A stretch of DNA of 64,000 nt from Agrococcus sp. ARC_14. Lineage in GTDB: Bacteria > Actinomycetota > Actinomycetes > Actinomycetales > Microbacteriaceae. How positions within the stretch are numbered: position 1 is the stretch's first letter; every line of letters starts with the position of its first letter. The position numbers were made by a program, and so were the translations under genes. Below are positions 36,399-45,772 of this stretch, in pieces. The DNA lies in contig NZ_JAKUDO010000001.1 in assembly GCF_022436485.1 (NCBI RefSeq), positions 1,116,001 to 1,180,000 of the forward strand, given 5' to 3'. Under the pieces are notes generated by a model, which had not been told where the DNA came from, did not search any database, and saw nothing but the letters and a program-made list of their open reading frames with translations.

Positions 36399-37466
36399 GT
36401 GGAGCAGCTGCGCCTCGCGGTCATCGCAGGAGACGGCATCGGGCCGGAGGTCATCGGCGAGGCCAGGCGAGCCATGCGCGCCGCCCTCGACTGCGTCGAG
36501 CTGGTCGAGACCGAGTACGAGCTCGGCGCGACGCACTACCTCGACACCGGCGAGATCCTCGACGACGCCACCCTCGCCTCGCTCGCGCAGCACGACGCGA
36601 TCCTGCTCGGCGCCGTCGGCGGCGACCCGGCAGATGCGCGCCTCGCAGGCGGCATCATCGAGCGCGGCCTGCTGCTGCGCCTGCGCTTCGCCTTCGATCA
36701 CCACGTCAACCTGCGCCCCACGCGGCTGCACCCGAAGATCGAGAGCCCGCTGCGCGATCCGGGCGAGATCGACTTCGTCGTGGTGCGCGAAGGCACAGAG
36801 GGGCCGTATGTCGGCAACGGCGGCTCGCTGCGCACCGGCACCGAGCACGAGATCGCCAACGAGACGAGCGTCAACACCGCCTTCGGCGTCGAGCGGGTCG
36901 TGCGCTTCGCGTTCGAGCTCGCCGAGCAGCGCCGCAAGCAGCTCACGCTCGTGCACAAGAAGAACGTGCTCGTGCACGCGGGAGGCCTCTGGCAGCGCAT
37001 CGTCGACGCCGTCGCCGCCGAGCACCCGACGGTCGCGGTCGACTATCTGCACGTCGACGCCGCCACCATCTTCCTGGTCGACAAGCCAAGCCGCTTCGAC
37101 GTCATCGTGACCGACAACCTCTTCGGCGACATCCTCACCGACCTCGCAGGCGCCGTCGGCGGCGGCATCGGCCTCGCCGCATCCGGTAACCTCAATCCCT
37201 CCGGCGCGTTCCCAAGCATGTTCGAGCCGGTGCACGGGTCGGCGCCCGACATCGCCGGCCGCGGCATCGCAGATCCGACCGCCGCGATCCTCTCCGCCGC
37301 ACTGCTCCTCGAGCACTCCGGACACCCCGAGGCGGGACAGCGCATCCGCGACGCCGTGGATGCTGACATCGACGAGCGCGACCTGGCGAGCAGCGCCGGC
37401 CGCAGCACCAGCCAGGTCGGCGACGCCGTCGTCGACCGCATCACCGCTTCCAAGGAGCAGGCATGA
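36399..37466 (+). CDS. leuB: 3-isopropylmalate dehydrogenase
   Basis: 355 residues. It oxidises and decarboxylates 3-isopropylmalate in leucine synthesis. Visible: [12 protein letters not shown], the arginine cluster [16 protein letters not shown] (about 90-105), the Lys-Asn-Val [20 protein letters not shown] metal site (about 233-245), and [14 protein letters not shown] for NAD. GTG start with AAGGAGGAA just upstream; TAGGCT at 36324-36329 would give a leader of about 60 bases. ilvE starts inside its stop. Confidence 0.95.
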   Translation: MEQLRLAVIAGDGIGPEVIGEARRAMRAALDCVELVETEYELGATHYLDTGEILDDATLASLAQHDAILLGAVGGDPADARLAGGIIERGLLLRLRFAFDHHVNLRPTRLHPKIESPLRDPGEIDFVVVREGTEGPYVGNGGSLRTGTEHEIANETSVNTAFGVERVVRFAFELAEQRRKQLTLVHKKNVLVHAGGLWQRIVDAVAAEHPTVAVDYLHVDAATIFLVDKPSRFDVIVTDNLFGDILTDLAGAVGGGIGLAASGNLNPSGAFPSMFEPVHGSAPDIAGRGIADPTAAILSAALLLEHSGHPEAGQRIRDAVDADIDERDLASSAGRSTSQVGDAVVDRITASKEQA

Positions 37467-38551
37467 CCCTCGAGTTCACGCTGACTCGCAACGAGCAGCC
37501 CGCCGCAGACGACGCCCGCGCCGGCGTGCTCGCCGAGCCCGGCTTCGGCCGCCACTTCACCGACCACATGGTCTCCATCGACTGGACCGTCGACGGCGGC
37601 TGGCAGGACGCCCGTGTCGAGCCCTACGGCCCGCTGCAGATGGACCCCGCCTCGGCTGTGCTGCACTACGGCCAGGAGATCTTCGAGGGCATGAAGGCCT
37701 ACCGCCGCGCTGATGGCTCGGTCTGGACGTTCCGGCCCGACCAGAACGCGCTCCGCATGCAGCGCTCCGCCGAGCGGCTCGCGCTGCCGCAGCTGCCGGA
37801 GGGCGACTTCGTCGAGGCCGTTCGGCAGCTCGTCGCCGTCGACGAGTCGTGGGTGCCGGAGGGCGGCGAGAACTCGCTCTACCTGCGGCCGTTCATGATC
37901 GCCAACGAGGTGTTCCTCGGCGTGCGCGCCGCGCAGACCGTGCGCTTCATGGTGATCGCCAGCCCAGCGGGCCCCTACTTCGCGGGCGGCGTCAAGCCCA
38001 TCTCGATCTGGCTCTCGCGCGAGTACAACCGTGCGGGGCGCGGCGGCACGGGCGCAGCGAAGTGCGGCGGCAACTACGCCGCGAGCCTGCTGCCGACGCA
38101 GCAGGCGGTCGCGAACGGCTGCGCGCAGGTGCTCTTCCTCAACGAGGAGGGCACCGACCTCGAGGAGCTCGGCGGCATGAACGTCGTGCTCGTGAAGGCC
38201 GACGGCACGCTCGTGACGCCCGACTCCGATTCGATCCTCGACGGCGTCACCCGCAACTCGCTGCTGCAGCTGGCGGCGGATGCGGGCCACGCGGTCGAGC
38301 GCAGGCCGGTCACGCTGGCAGAGTGGCGCGACGGTGTCGCCGACGGCTCGATCACCGAGGCCTTCGCGTGCGGCACGGCCGCGGTGCTCACGCCCATCGC
38401 TGCGCTGCGCAGCCCCGAGGAGACCATCGGCGACCCGGATGCCCCGGCGGGCCCGGTGGCGACGGCGCTCCGCGCGCAGCTCACCGACATCCAGTACGGC
38501 CGCGCGGCAGACCCGCACGGCTGGATGGTGCAGCTCACCGAGGCACGCTGA
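37463..38551 (+). CDS. ilvE: Branched-chain amino acid aminotransferase
   Basis: 362 residues, fold-type IV. It transfers the amino group in the last step of valine, leucine and isoleucine synthesis. [11 protein letters not shown] (about 72-82), the PLP lysine in [10 protein letters not shown] (about 199-208), and [14 protein letters not shown] identify it. ATGA overlap with leuB and TGATG overlap with the next gene place it in a tight operon. Confidence 0.95.
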   Translation: MTLEFTLTRNEQPAADDARAGVLAEPGFGRHFTDHMVSIDWTVDGGWQDARVEPYGPLQMDPASAVLHYGQEIFEGMKAYRRADGSVWTFRPDQNALRMQRSAERLALPQLPEGDFVEAVRQLVAVDESWVPEGGENSLYLRPFMIANEVFLGVRAAQTVRFMVIASPAGPYFAGGVKPISIWLSREYNRAGRGGTGAAKCGGNYAASLLPTQQAVANGCAQVLFLNEEGTDLEELGGMNVVLVKADGTLVTPDSDSILDGVTRNSLLQLAADAGHAVERRPVTLAEWRDGVADGSITEAFACGTAAVLTPIAALRSPEETIGDPDAPAGPVATALRAQLTDIQYGRAADPHGWMVQLTEAR

Positions 38552-39336
38552 TGCGGGTCGCTCGCTTCGCCCACGGTGACCGCATCGGCTACGGGGTCGT
38601 CGACGACGACGCCCTGGTCGAGCTCGTCGGCGACCCGATCGTGATGGGCTTCGACACGACCGGGCAGCGCCTCCCGCTCAGCGACGTCCGCCTGCTGGCG
38701 CCGGTCATCCCGCGCTCGAAGGTCGTCGCGGTCGGCCGCAACTACGCCAAGCACGCCGCAGAGCTGGGCAACGAGGTGCCGACGGAGCCGCTCGTCTTCC
38801 TCAAGCCCAACACCTCGGTCATCGGTCCGGGCGACGCGATCGTGCTGCCGCCCGAGTCTGAGGACGTGCACTTCGAGGGCGAGGTCGCGCTCGTCATCGG
38901 TCGCGTCGCACGCAGGCTGACGCCCGAGAACGCGCTCGGCGCGGTCTTCGGCGTCACCGTCGCCAACGACGTGACCGCCCGCGATCTGCAGCGGCGCGAG
39001 CCCCAGTGGGCGCGCGCGAAGGGCTTCGACACCTTCTGCCCCCTCGGCCCGGCCATCGAGACCGAGCCGGACTGGGATGCGCTGCGCATCATCACGCGCG
39101 TCGACGGCGAGGTGAAGCAGGACGGCCCCTCGACCGACTGGATCTTCGACGCGCCCACCGTGCTGACCTGGATCACCGCATCCATGACCCTGCTCCCCGG
39201 GGATGTGGTGCTCATGGGCACGCCGGACGGCGTCGGCCCGATCACGGCCGGTCAGACCGTCGAGGTCGAGATCCCCGGCATCGGCACGCTGCGCAATCCT
39301 GTGGTGGCGCAGGCGCGCACGTCCGGCGGGGCGTGA
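38551..39336 (+). CDS. Fumarylacetoacetate hydrolase family protein
   Basis: 261 residues. FAH fold with KVVAVGRNYAKHAAELGN (about 57-74), LKPNTS, metal-ligand HFEGEVALVIG (about 109-119) and NDVTARDLQ (about 142-150). Family members hydrolyse or decarboxylate 2-oxo acids. It is commonly found after ilvE and before gltX in actinomycetes (from memory), and it overlaps ilvE and the ROK gene by one and four bases. The physiological substrate here is unknown. Confidence 0.88.
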   Translation: MRVARFAHGDRIGYGVVDDDALVELVGDPIVMGFDTTGQRLPLSDVRLLAPVIPRSKVVAVGRNYAKHAAELGNEVPTEPLVFLKPNTSVIGPGDAIVLPPESEDVHFEGEVALVIGRVARRLTPENALGAVFGVTVANDVTARDLQRREPQWARAKGFDTFCPLGPAIETEPDWDALRIITRVDGEVKQDGPSTDWIFDAPTVLTWITASMTLLPGDVVLMGTPDGVGPITAGQTVEVEIPGIGTLRNPVVAQARTSGGA

Positions 39337-40238
39337 GCCGCTTCGCGCTCGCGATCGATCTCGGCGGCACGAAGATCGAGGCGGCCCTGATCGATGAGCG
39401 CGGGGGGCTGCTGGCCACGAGCCGGAGTCGTCGGCCGACAGGTCCGGCGGTCTCGCCGGAGCACCTGAGCGCCGCCATCACCGCGGTCGTGTCGGGGGCC
39501 CTCGCCGACTTGCCCGCTGACGCCGAGCTCGTCGGCGCGGGCATCGGCAGCGCCGGCCCCATCGATCTCGACCGGGGTGTGATCCATCCCGTCAACATGC
39601 CGGGTGTGCGCGGATTCGGCCTGGTCGGTGCCGTGGCCTCAGCGGTCGGCGCTGCCACGGGAGACTCCGACCCGCTCGTGCTGCTCGGGCACGATGGCGG
39701 ATGCCTCGCGCTCGCCGAGTCGTGGCTCGGCGCCGCGGTCGGCACGCGCGCCTCGCTGTCGATCGTCGTCTCGACCGGCGTCGGGGGCGGCATCGTGCTG
39801 GGCCGGATGCCCTTTGGCGGAGCATCCGGCAACGCCGGCCACCTCGGTCAGACGCACGTGGGCGAGCGCACGCTCGAGGAGATCGCCGCCGGCCCCGCGA
39901 GCGTGCGCTGGGCGCGAGAGCAAGGCTGGCTGGGCGAGACGGGCGAGGAGCTCGGCCGCTCGGCAGCCGCTGGCGACGACGTCGCGCGAGCAGCCATCGA
40001 GCGCTCCGCGCTCGCGGTGGGACAAGCGCTGGCCGACGCCTCGACGCTGCTCGACCTCGAGCTCATCGCGATCTCCGGGGGATTCTCGAACGTCTCGGAG
40101 GACTACGTCGAGCTGGTCGCGGCGGCCCTTGCAGCACGTGCTCCGCTCGACTACGCGCGTGGCGTCCGGGTCGTGCGAAGCGCGCTCAGCGGTGATGGGC
40201 CGATCATCGGCGCCGCTGCGCTCGTGCTGCTGCGCTGA
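39333..40238 (+). CDS. ROK-family protein lacking the zinc motif
   Basis: 301 residues from a GTG overlapping the upstream stop. The ATP site LAIDLGGTKIEAALID (about 5-20), the catalytic aspartate region LLGHDGGCLALAE (about 109-121) and STGVGGGIVLG match ROK sugar kinases. The usual CxCGxxGC zinc-binding cluster after the GH motif is missing (GHLGQTHVGERTLEE), as in a minority of ROK proteins. Probably a hexokinase-like kinase, but substrate is open. Confidence 0.8.
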   Translation: MSRFALAIDLGGTKIEAALIDERGGLLATSRSRRPTGPAVSPEHLSAAITAVVSGALADLPADAELVGAGIGSAGPIDLDRGVIHPVNMPGVRGFGLVGAVASAVGAATGDSDPLVLLGHDGGCLALAESWLGAAVGTRASLSIVVSTGVGGGIVLGRMPFGGASGNAGHLGQTHVGERTLEEIAAGPASVRWAREQGWLGETGEELGRSAAAGDDVARAAIERSALAVGQALADASTLLDLELIAISGGFSNVSEDYVELVAAALAARAPLDYARGVRVVRSALSGDGPIIGAAALVLLR

Positions 40239-40305
40239 CCTGCGGGGAACCTCTACGATCGGTGGCAGCGGCGGCATCGCCCGCCCCGGGACTCGAGGAG
40301 GAGTC

Positions 40306-40971
40306 ATGTCGGAGATCCAGCAGCTGATCGGGCAGATGCCCGTGCAGCAGATCGCTCAGCAGGCCGGCGTCGATGAGGACCAGGCGCGGCAGGCGATCGA
40401 AGCGATCGTGCCCGCCCTCGTCGGCGGCATGCAGGCCAACGCCCACGACCCCTCCGGTGCGCAGTCGCTCGCCGGTGCGCTCGGCGCCCACCAGGGGAAC
40501 CTCGACCAACGCCTCGGCGGCGACATCGACCCCGCCGACGGCATGAAGATCGTGCAGAACGTCTTCGGCGACAACACCGACCAGATCGCGCGTGCCGCCG
40601 GTGGCGGCTCGGCGCTCGGCGACATCATCAAGAAGATCCTCCCCATCGTCGCCCCGATCGTGATCGCCTGGATCGCGAACAGGTTCTTCGGTCAGGCGGG
40701 CGGGCAGCAGCCCGCAGCCCCGACGCAGCAGCAGGATTCCTCGGGCGGCGGCTTCGACTCGCCCTTCGGGCAGGGCTCGCCGGGCGCTGAGCAGAAGATC
40801 CCGGTGCCGAACCAGCAGAGCCAGGGCCAGGGCCAGGCTCAGGCTCAGGCACAGCAGCAGGACGGCGGCTTCGGGCTCGACGACCTGCTCGGCGGCATCC
40901 TGGGCGGCTCGGGCAAGGGCGGCGGGCTTGGCGACATCCTCGGCGGCCTGCTCGGCGGCGGCCGCCGCTGA
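40306..40971 (+). CDS. DUF937 domain protein with Gln/Gly-rich tail
   Basis: 221 residues. The first 120 match DUF937 (QQIAQQAGVDEDQARQAIEA, LGDIIKKILPIVAPIVIAWI). A low-complexity linker made of QGQGQAQAQAQQQ repeats (about 173-188) joins a short C-terminal GLDDLLGGILGG segment. The linker DNA (40824-40860) is a run of six-base repeats. No function is known. GGAGGAG lies just upstream of the ATG. Confidence 0.78.
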   Translation: MSEIQQLIGQMPVQQIAQQAGVDEDQARQAIEAIVPALVGGMQANAHDPSGAQSLAGALGAHQGNLDQRLGGDIDPADGMKIVQNVFGDNTDQIARAAGGGSALGDIIKKILPIVAPIVIAWIANRFFGQAGGQQPAAPTQQQDSSGGGFDSPFGQGSPGAEQKIPVPNQQSQGQGQAQAQAQQQDGGFGLDDLLGGILGGSGKGGGLGDILGGLLGGGRR

Positions 40972-40983
40972 GCAAGGCTGACT

Positions 40984-41022
40984 GCAGACTGTCTGCATAT
41001 GCAGGCAGGCTCCCGCTAGACT
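40984..41022 (+). promoter_or_regulatory. Palindromes and -10 box upstream of the PadR gene
   Basis: GCAGAC-T-GTCTGC (40984-40996) overlaps the palindrome CTGCATATGCAG (40993-41004). TAGACT at 41017-41022 lies six bases before the ATG, suggesting a leaderless autoregulated promoter. Confidence 0.65.
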
Positions 41023-41028
41023 GACCGC

Positions 41029-41355
41029 ATGGCTTCCCCTGACGCGCTCCGCGGCCACGTCGACGCGATGCTGCTCGCGGTGCTGGCCGACGGCCCCGTG
41101 CACGGCTACGGCGCTGTCGAGCGCATCCGCGAGCGCTCCGGCGGCGTGCTCGACTTCCCGAGCGGCACCGTCTATCCGGCGCTCAAGCGGCTCGAGCGCC
41201 GCGGCCACATCGAGGGGGAGTGGGAGTCCAGCGGTCGCTCGAAGCGGGTCTACCGGCTGACGAGCGCAGGCGCCAAGGCGCTCGCGACCGAGCGCAGCGA
41301 GTGGGCGACGACCTCGTCGCTCATCACGAGCGTGCTCGGAGCGGCTCGAGCCTGA
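41029..41355 (+). CDS. PadR-family regulator
   Basis: 108 residues. Winged helix typical of PadR: MLLAVLADGPVHGYGAVERI (about 14-33), FPSGTVYPALKRLERRG (recognition helix, about 43-59) and the wing SKRVYRLT. PadR proteins usually repress themselves and a transporter gene. Its last 32 bases overlap the end of a convergent membrane-protein gene whose N-terminus looks like the PadR-associated HAAS domain. Confidence 0.9.
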   Translation: MASPDALRGHVDAMLLAVLADGPVHGYGAVERIRERSGGVLDFPSGTVYPALKRLERRGHIEGEWESSGRSKRVYRLTSAGAKALATERSEWATTSSLITSVLGAARA

Positions 41356-42001
41356 TGGCTCCCCACCCCAGCAGCACACCCGCCGAGGAGGCGGCGAGCC
41401 CGGTGCCCAGCAGCACCGTCAGCGTCACGAGCACGACGAGCACCGCGGTGCCCGCAGCGGGCACCGCACCCGCGACGGCCATGGCGAGCGCCCCAGCAAC
41501 GAGCACGACCGCGAAGCCGAGCTGCAGCGCGGCGACAGTTGCGAGCGCGGCGAGCGAGCCCCAGCGCCGGATGGCGATCCAGCCCAGCACCGCCGCACCG
41601 ACCACGAGCGGCCCGGCGACGTCGAGCGCGTGCGAGACCTGAAGCATCCACTCGTCCTCTGCACGGACGCGGAAGCCGAGCCCCACGAGCGTCGTCATGC
41701 CGATGACCCAGGCGGCCACGAGCGTGACGGCGGCGGCCGCCGTGCGGACGGCGTAGCGCCTGCCGCGAGCGGCAAGCAGCTCGATCGACAGCTCTGCGGC
41801 GAGCGCACGCGGATCGCCGAACTCGGCGACGACGGATGCGGCTGCGGCGTGCGCGGGCGCACCGGCCTGGATGCGCGCGGCGAGATCCTCGCGGAGGTCG
41901 CCCTCGATCTCGCGAGCGAGCTCCCGGCGGCGTCGCCCGGTGGCCACGACAGCACGCTCGAGGCGGCCGACGAGGTCGGTGATCGGATCGGGAGCGGGCA
42001 T
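41324..42001 (-). CDS. HAAS-like membrane protein next to PadR
   Basis: 225 residues. The N-terminal 70 are a helical, charged domain (GRRRRELAREIEGDLREDLAARI and VVAEFGDPRALAAEL) typical of HAAS/permease-prefix domains found beside PadR regulators; four or five membrane helices follow (about 80-215). Normally such a gene lies in the same operon as padR. Here the two converge and overlap by 32 bases. The start ATG at 42001 faces gltX 36 bases away. Confidence 0.78.
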   Translation of the reverse strand: MPAPDPITDLVGRLERAVVATGRRRRELAREIEGDLREDLAARIQAGAPAHAAAASVVAEFGDPRALAAELSIELLAARGRRYAVRTAAAAVTLVAAWVIGMTTLVGLGFRVRAEDEWMLQVSHALDVAGPLVVGAAVLGWIAIRRWGSLAALATVAALQLGFAVVLVAGALAMAVAGAVPAAGTAVLVVLVTLTVLLGTGLAASSAGVLLGWGAIRLEPLRARS

Positions 42002-42037
42002 CGTCGGCCATTGTCCCACGCCTAGGATGGAGCCATC

Positions 42038-43528
42038 ATGAGCGCCCCCTTCTCGACGGCCACCGGCAGCGATGTCGTCGTCCGCTTCTGCCCCTCGCCC
42101 ACCGGCACCCCGCACGTCGGACTCATCCGCACCGCCCTGTTCAACTGGGCCTACGCGCGCCACCACGGCGGCAAGCTCGTCTTCCGCATCGAGGACACCG
42201 ACGCTGCCCGCGACAGCCAGGAGTCCTACGAGCAGCTGCTCGAGGCCATGCGCTGGCTCGGCATCGACTGGGACGAGGGCGTCGAGACCGGTGGCCCGCA
42301 CGAGCCCTACCGGCAGTCGCAGCGCGGCGAGATCTACACCGACCTCATCGCGCGCCTGACGGCATCCGGCCACCTCTACGAGTCGTTCGCGACCGCTGAG
42401 GAGATCGAGGCGCGCAACGTGGAGGCCGGCCGCGACCCGCGCCAGGGCTACGACAACTTCGAGCGCGAGCTCACCGAGCAGCAGCGCCAGGCCCACCGCG
42501 AGGCGGGCCGCGTGCCGAGCCTGCGCCTGCGCGTGCCCGACGAGGAGCTCTCCTTCGACGACCTCGTGCGCGGCGAGATCACGTTCCCGGCCGGCTCGTT
42601 CACCGACTTCGTGGTCGTGCGCCCGAACGGCGCCCCGCTCTACACGTTCGTGAATCCCGTGGACGATGCGCTCATGGGCGTGACGCATGTGCTGCGCGGC
42701 GAGGATCTGCTCTCGTCGACGCCGCGCCAGATCGCGCTCTATCGAGCGCTCGCCGACATCGGCGTCGCGACCGCCATCCCGCGCTTCGGTCACCTGCCCT
42801 ACGTGATGGGCGACGGCAACAAGAAGCTCTCGAAGCGCGACCCGCAGTCCAACCTCTTCCTGCTGCGCGAGGCCGGCTTCATCCCCGAGGGGCTGCTCAA
42901 CTACCTCTCGCTGCTCGGCTGGTCGATCGCCCCCGACCGCGACGTCTTCACGCGAGACGAGCTGATCGCCGCCTTCGACGTCGAGGACGTCAACCCGAAC
43001 CCGAGCCGCTTCGACCCGAAGAAGGCCGAGTCGATCAACGGCGACCACGTGCGCCTGCTCGCGGCCGACGACTTCGCGCGGCGCCTCGAGCCCTACCTCG
43101 GCCAGATCTTCGGCGGCGAGCCGAGCGAGGCGCAGCGCGCGCTGCTGGTGCAGGCCGCACCGCTCGTGCAGGAGCGCATGCAGCTCATCGGCCAGGCCGA
43201 GGACATGCTGGGCTTCCTCTTCCTCGACACGGAGGACATCCACCACGACGCGGATGCGGTGGCGAGCCTGAGCGAGGATGCGCACGCGGTGCTCGAGGGC
43301 AGTCGTCGCGCGCTCGCCGAGCTCGAGTCCTTCGACACGGCGTCGATCGAGGCCACGCTGCGCGAGGTGCTCATCGACGGCCTCGGGCTCAAGCCGCGCC
43401 TCGCGTTCACGCCGCTGCGGGTGGCGGTCTCGGGCCGCCGCATCTCGCCGCCGCTGTTCGAGTCGATGGAGCTCCTGGGCCGCGACGCGACGCTCGCCCG
43501 CATCGAGCGGCTGGCCGCGAGCGTCTGA
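42038..43528 (+). CDS. gltX: Glutamyl-tRNA synthetase
   Basis: 496 residues, a class I synthetase. HIGH-type motif [11 protein letters not shown] (about 15-25) and KMSKS-type KKLSKRD (about 263-269). It charges tRNA-Glu and, in actinomycetes, probably tRNA-Gln as well for later amidation (family knowledge). TAGGAT at 42023-42028 lies nine bases before the ATG, overlapping GGAG. A flavoprotein gene starts inside its stop. Confidence 0.96.
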   Translation: MSAPFSTATGSDVVVRFCPSPTGTPHVGLIRTALFNWAYARHHGGKLVFRIEDTDAARDSQESYEQLLEAMRWLGIDWDEGVETGGPHEPYRQSQRGEIYTDLIARLTASGHLYESFATAEEIEARNVEAGRDPRQGYDNFERELTEQQRQAHREAGRVPSLRLRVPDEELSFDDLVRGEITFPAGSFTDFVVVRPNGAPLYTFVNPVDDALMGVTHVLRGEDLLSSTPRQIALYRALADIGVATAIPRFGHLPYVMGDGNKKLSKRDPQSNLFLLREAGFIPEGLLNYLSLLGWSIAPDRDVFTRDELIAAFDVEDVNPNPSRFDPKKAESINGDHVRLLAADDFARRLEPYLGQIFGGEPSEAQRALLVQAAPLVQERMQLIGQAEDMLGFLFLDTEDIHHDADAVASLSEDAHAVLEGSRRALAELESFDTASIEATLREVLIDGLGLKPRLAFTPLRVAVSGRRISPPLFESMELLGRDATLARIERLAASV

Positions 43529-44439
43529 TGGAGACCGACGTCGTCGTCATCGGCGCCGGTCCGGCAGGTCTCGCCGCCACGCTGAATCTCGCGCGCCAGC
43601 AGCGCACGGTGGTGCTGCTCGACTCCAACCGGCCGCGCCATGCTGCGACGCTGCAGTCGCACGGCTTCATCACGCGCGACGGCGCCTCGCCGCTCGAGCT
43701 GCGCACGCTCGGCCGCGACGAGGTGCTGCGCTATCCGACCGTCACGCATGAGCGCACGCTCGTGCGGCAGATCGCAGCGATCGACGGCGGCTTCGCCGTG
43801 CAGGCCGAGCAGCCCGGATCCCGCGCCGAGAGCGAGACGCGCGCGAGTGCGGTTCTGATCGCCACCGGCCTGAGTGAGACGCTGCCGCTCTCGCAGCACG
43901 TGCGCCCCTGGTACGGCACGAGCCTGCACTCCTGCATGGACTGCGACGGCTACGACAAGCGCGGCCAGGCGCTCGCCCTCATCGGCGAGACCGACGACCT
44001 CGTCGACCGCGCCATGGTCATCCGCCGGCACACCGACGACCTCGCCGTCTTCACGAACGGATCGGATGCGGTGGACGAGGCGGGCGAGGCACGGCTGGCC
44101 GAGCACGGGGTCGCCCTGGTGCGCGCGCCGATCGCGGCGATCGAGGGCGACCGCGACGGCATGCAGGCGATCGTGCTGGAGGATGGCGAGCGCAGCATCC
44201 GCACCGGCGGCTTCGTGCGCCCCTGGTGGCATCCGCAGCTCGACTTCGCCGAGCAGCTGGGCCTCGAGCTCGACGAGGATGGGCTGGTGACGGTCGACCG
44301 CACGCAGCGCACCTCCGTCGAGGGCGTCTACGCTGCGGGCGACATCACGCCGGGCTTCCGCCAGCTGGCGGTCGCGGCGGGCGCCGGCACGGTCGCGGCC
44401 TCGGTCGTCAACCGCGACCTGATCGCCCGCGGCCTGTAG
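43528..44439 (+). CDS. Thioredoxin-reductase-like flavoprotein
   Basis: 303 residues. FAD motif VVVIGAGPAGLAATLNLAR (5-23), a CxxC pair C136-MD-C139 (SCMDCDGY) as in thioredoxin reductases, and a C-terminal GVYAAGDITPG FAD loop. The NADPH motif is poorly conserved (LALIGETDDLVDRA), so it may use another donor or be an oxidase like HlmI/GliT. TGATG overlap with gltX. Confidence 0.85.
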   Translation: METDVVVIGAGPAGLAATLNLARQQRTVVLLDSNRPRHAATLQSHGFITRDGASPLELRTLGRDEVLRYPTVTHERTLVRQIAAIDGGFAVQAEQPGSRAESETRASAVLIATGLSETLPLSQHVRPWYGTSLHSCMDCDGYDKRGQALALIGETDDLVDRAMVIRRHTDDLAVFTNGSDAVDEAGEARLAEHGVALVRAPIAAIEGDRDGMQAIVLEDGERSIRTGGFVRPWWHPQLDFAEQLGLELDEDGLVTVDRTQRTSVEGVYAAGDITPGFRQLAVAAGAGTVAASVVNRDLIARGL

Positions 44440-44496
44440 CCCCACCACGGTCATCGATCAGGCCGCAGGCCCGTATCGAGATGAGCCACCGCGCGA

Positions 44497-44526
44497 TTGG
44501 CGCTCCGCCCCCGCCTCAGGTACACT
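44497..44526 (+). promoter_or_regulatory. Promoter of tRNA-Gln
   Basis: TTGGCG at 44497-44502, 18-base spacer, TACACT at 44521-44526, about 35 bases before the mature tRNA. Confidence 0.55.
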
Positions 44527-44561
44527 CGACTCTTGGCTCGCTTGCTTCGGTGCGCGACCAT

Positions 44562-44633
44562 TGGGGTATGGTGTAATTGGCAACACGGAGGTTTCTGGTA
44601 CCTTTGTTCTTGGTTCGAGTCCAGGTACCCCAG
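44562..44633 (+). tRNA. tRNA-Gln(CTG)
   Basis: Acceptor TGGGGTA/TACCCCA, D arm GTGT/ACAC, anticodon loop TTCTGGT giving CTG, four-base variable loop, T arm CTTGG/CCAGG. The discriminator is G. The gene is intact, and its 3' end is repeated imperfectly near 54.7 kb, marking it as the island's insertion site. Confidence 0.95.
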
Positions 44634-44678
44634 CAGTAAAGCCCTCGCAGTCGCGGGGGCTTTCGTCGTTTCCGACCT
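44612..44678 (+). repeat. Left flank repeat of the island (tRNA 3' end plus terminator)
   Basis: GGTTCGAG (44612-44619), GTACCCCAGCAGT (44625-44637), hairpin, then GGGGGCTTTCGTCGT and TCCG. All of these pieces recur in the same order at 54691-54760 with small differences. Confidence 0.65.
44638..44663 (+). terminator. Terminator of tRNA-Gln
   Basis: AAAGCCCTCGC (44638-44648) pairs with GCGGGGGCTTT (44653-44663) with one G-U pair; loop AGTC, followed by CGTCGTTT. Confidence 0.85.
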
Positions 44679-44717
44679 CGGCTCGGCAGTCTGACATACA
44701 GGAGCTGATGACTGGAC

Positions 44718-45530
44718 ATGGTGCTGACTCTTGGGCCGATTCTGCGGGATGCAGGCATCGATGTCGCTGACGCTCTCGTCATTCGTCACGCGTATGTCCG
44801 TGAACACGGGGATACGGGCTTTCCAGGCATCCATGCGGATTCAACTGACGCTGAGATCCTCGCGTACACGCAAAATCAATCTGTTTCGCCTCGGCATTTT
44901 CCCAGTGTTCCGGCCCGATTCTGGATCGTTTTCACTCGCGAGGGCGGGGATCAGGCACGGCTGTGGAGTGTGCTCGAGAACCTCGGTGAAGTGTCGAACG
45001 ACGGACACCGTCGTGTGTTCGATGTAGTTGAGGCCGAGCTGATGACCGAGCTGCGACGACGTCTCGTCATCGGTTGGCGATCGCCACGGACATGGTGGTT
45101 GAAGGGACAGACAGCCGAGACGTACCCTGTCGTGGGCATCGCAGACGCGGAGCCGGTGCCCTTCCCCGGCTTCGATCGTCTGGTGCTGAGTCATGCGCGA
45201 CTGCAGGCCGTCATGCGCGAACCCCGGTATGCGTCGTGGCGCACAGCCCTGGCCGCAGTCCTGGGCATCTACCTCATCGTCGATACTCGCGATGGTCGTC
45301 AGTACATCGGCAAGGCAGATGGCGCGGAGAGCATTCGTCAACGTTGGGCCGCGTACGCGACCAATGGTCACGGTGGCAACGTCGAGCTCAAGAGTCTCGA
45401 GCCCTCGACGTTCCGCTATTCGCTACTGCGCGTCTTCGATCCTTCGACTCCTGGCAGTGAGATCGACGAAGCCGAGGGTCATTTCAAACTTGCGCTCGGC
45501 TCGCGCGCGCACGGGCTGAACCGCAATTGA
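44718..45530 (+). CDS. GIY-YIG nuclease-domain protein
   Basis: 270 residues. The C-terminal third is a GIY-YIG domain: GIYLIVDTRDGRQYIGKA (183-200) with both signature elements, R206/R209 in IRQRW, and a glutamate (E251 or E253) for metal binding. The first 180 residues are unlike anything I can name and may target the nuclease. It is the first gene in the tRNA-Gln island and codes on the same strand as hsdMSR, so a defence role is plausible. No ribosome binding site is obvious at the ATG. Confidence 0.78.
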   Translation: MVLTLGPILRDAGIDVADALVIRHAYVREHGDTGFPGIHADSTDAEILAYTQNQSVSPRHFPSVPARFWIVFTREGGDQARLWSVLENLGEVSNDGHRRVFDVVEAELMTELRRRLVIGWRSPRTWWLKGQTAETYPVVGIADAEPVPFPGFDRLVLSHARLQAVMREPRYASWRTALAAVLGIYLIVDTRDGRQYIGKADGAESIRQRWAAYATNGHGGNVELKSLEPSTFRYSLLRVFDPSTPGSEIDEAEGHFKLALGSRAHGLNRN

Positions 45531-45685
45531 GCCCTGCGCTCGCGAACCGCAAAACGCCGCGCCCGACTGTAGTCAGCCATCCGGACATGCACTTGGTCGT
45601 CGCCGCGAGCTACAGGAGAGCCGAGTGCGCCGTAGACGAGCGATGGCTCAGATGCGTGGGCGCGTAATGTCGCCCGCGCGCCGAA

Positions 45686-45716
45686 CTGACGATGCGTCAG
45701 TAGACGCGGCTACGGT
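45686..45716 (+). promoter_or_regulatory. Promoter region of the hsd operon with inverted repeat
   Basis: CTGACG-ATG-CGTCAG (45686-45700) is a perfect inverted repeat directly followed by TAGACG, with a -10-like TACGGT at 45711-45716. It would give a leader of about 50 bases to hsdM. The remaining 155 bases of this 242-base gap hold nothing I recognise. Confidence 0.5.
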
Positions 45717-45772
45717 GAGAGCGAGCCCCAGCGCTGCGTAGCGCACGCCCTCAGCGTGAAGGAGAACAGCAC

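Noticed and set aside
42002..43285. Upstream extension of the HAAS-like membrane gene through gltX
   Set aside because: Antisense shadow of gltX; the protein-like sequence starts at 42001.
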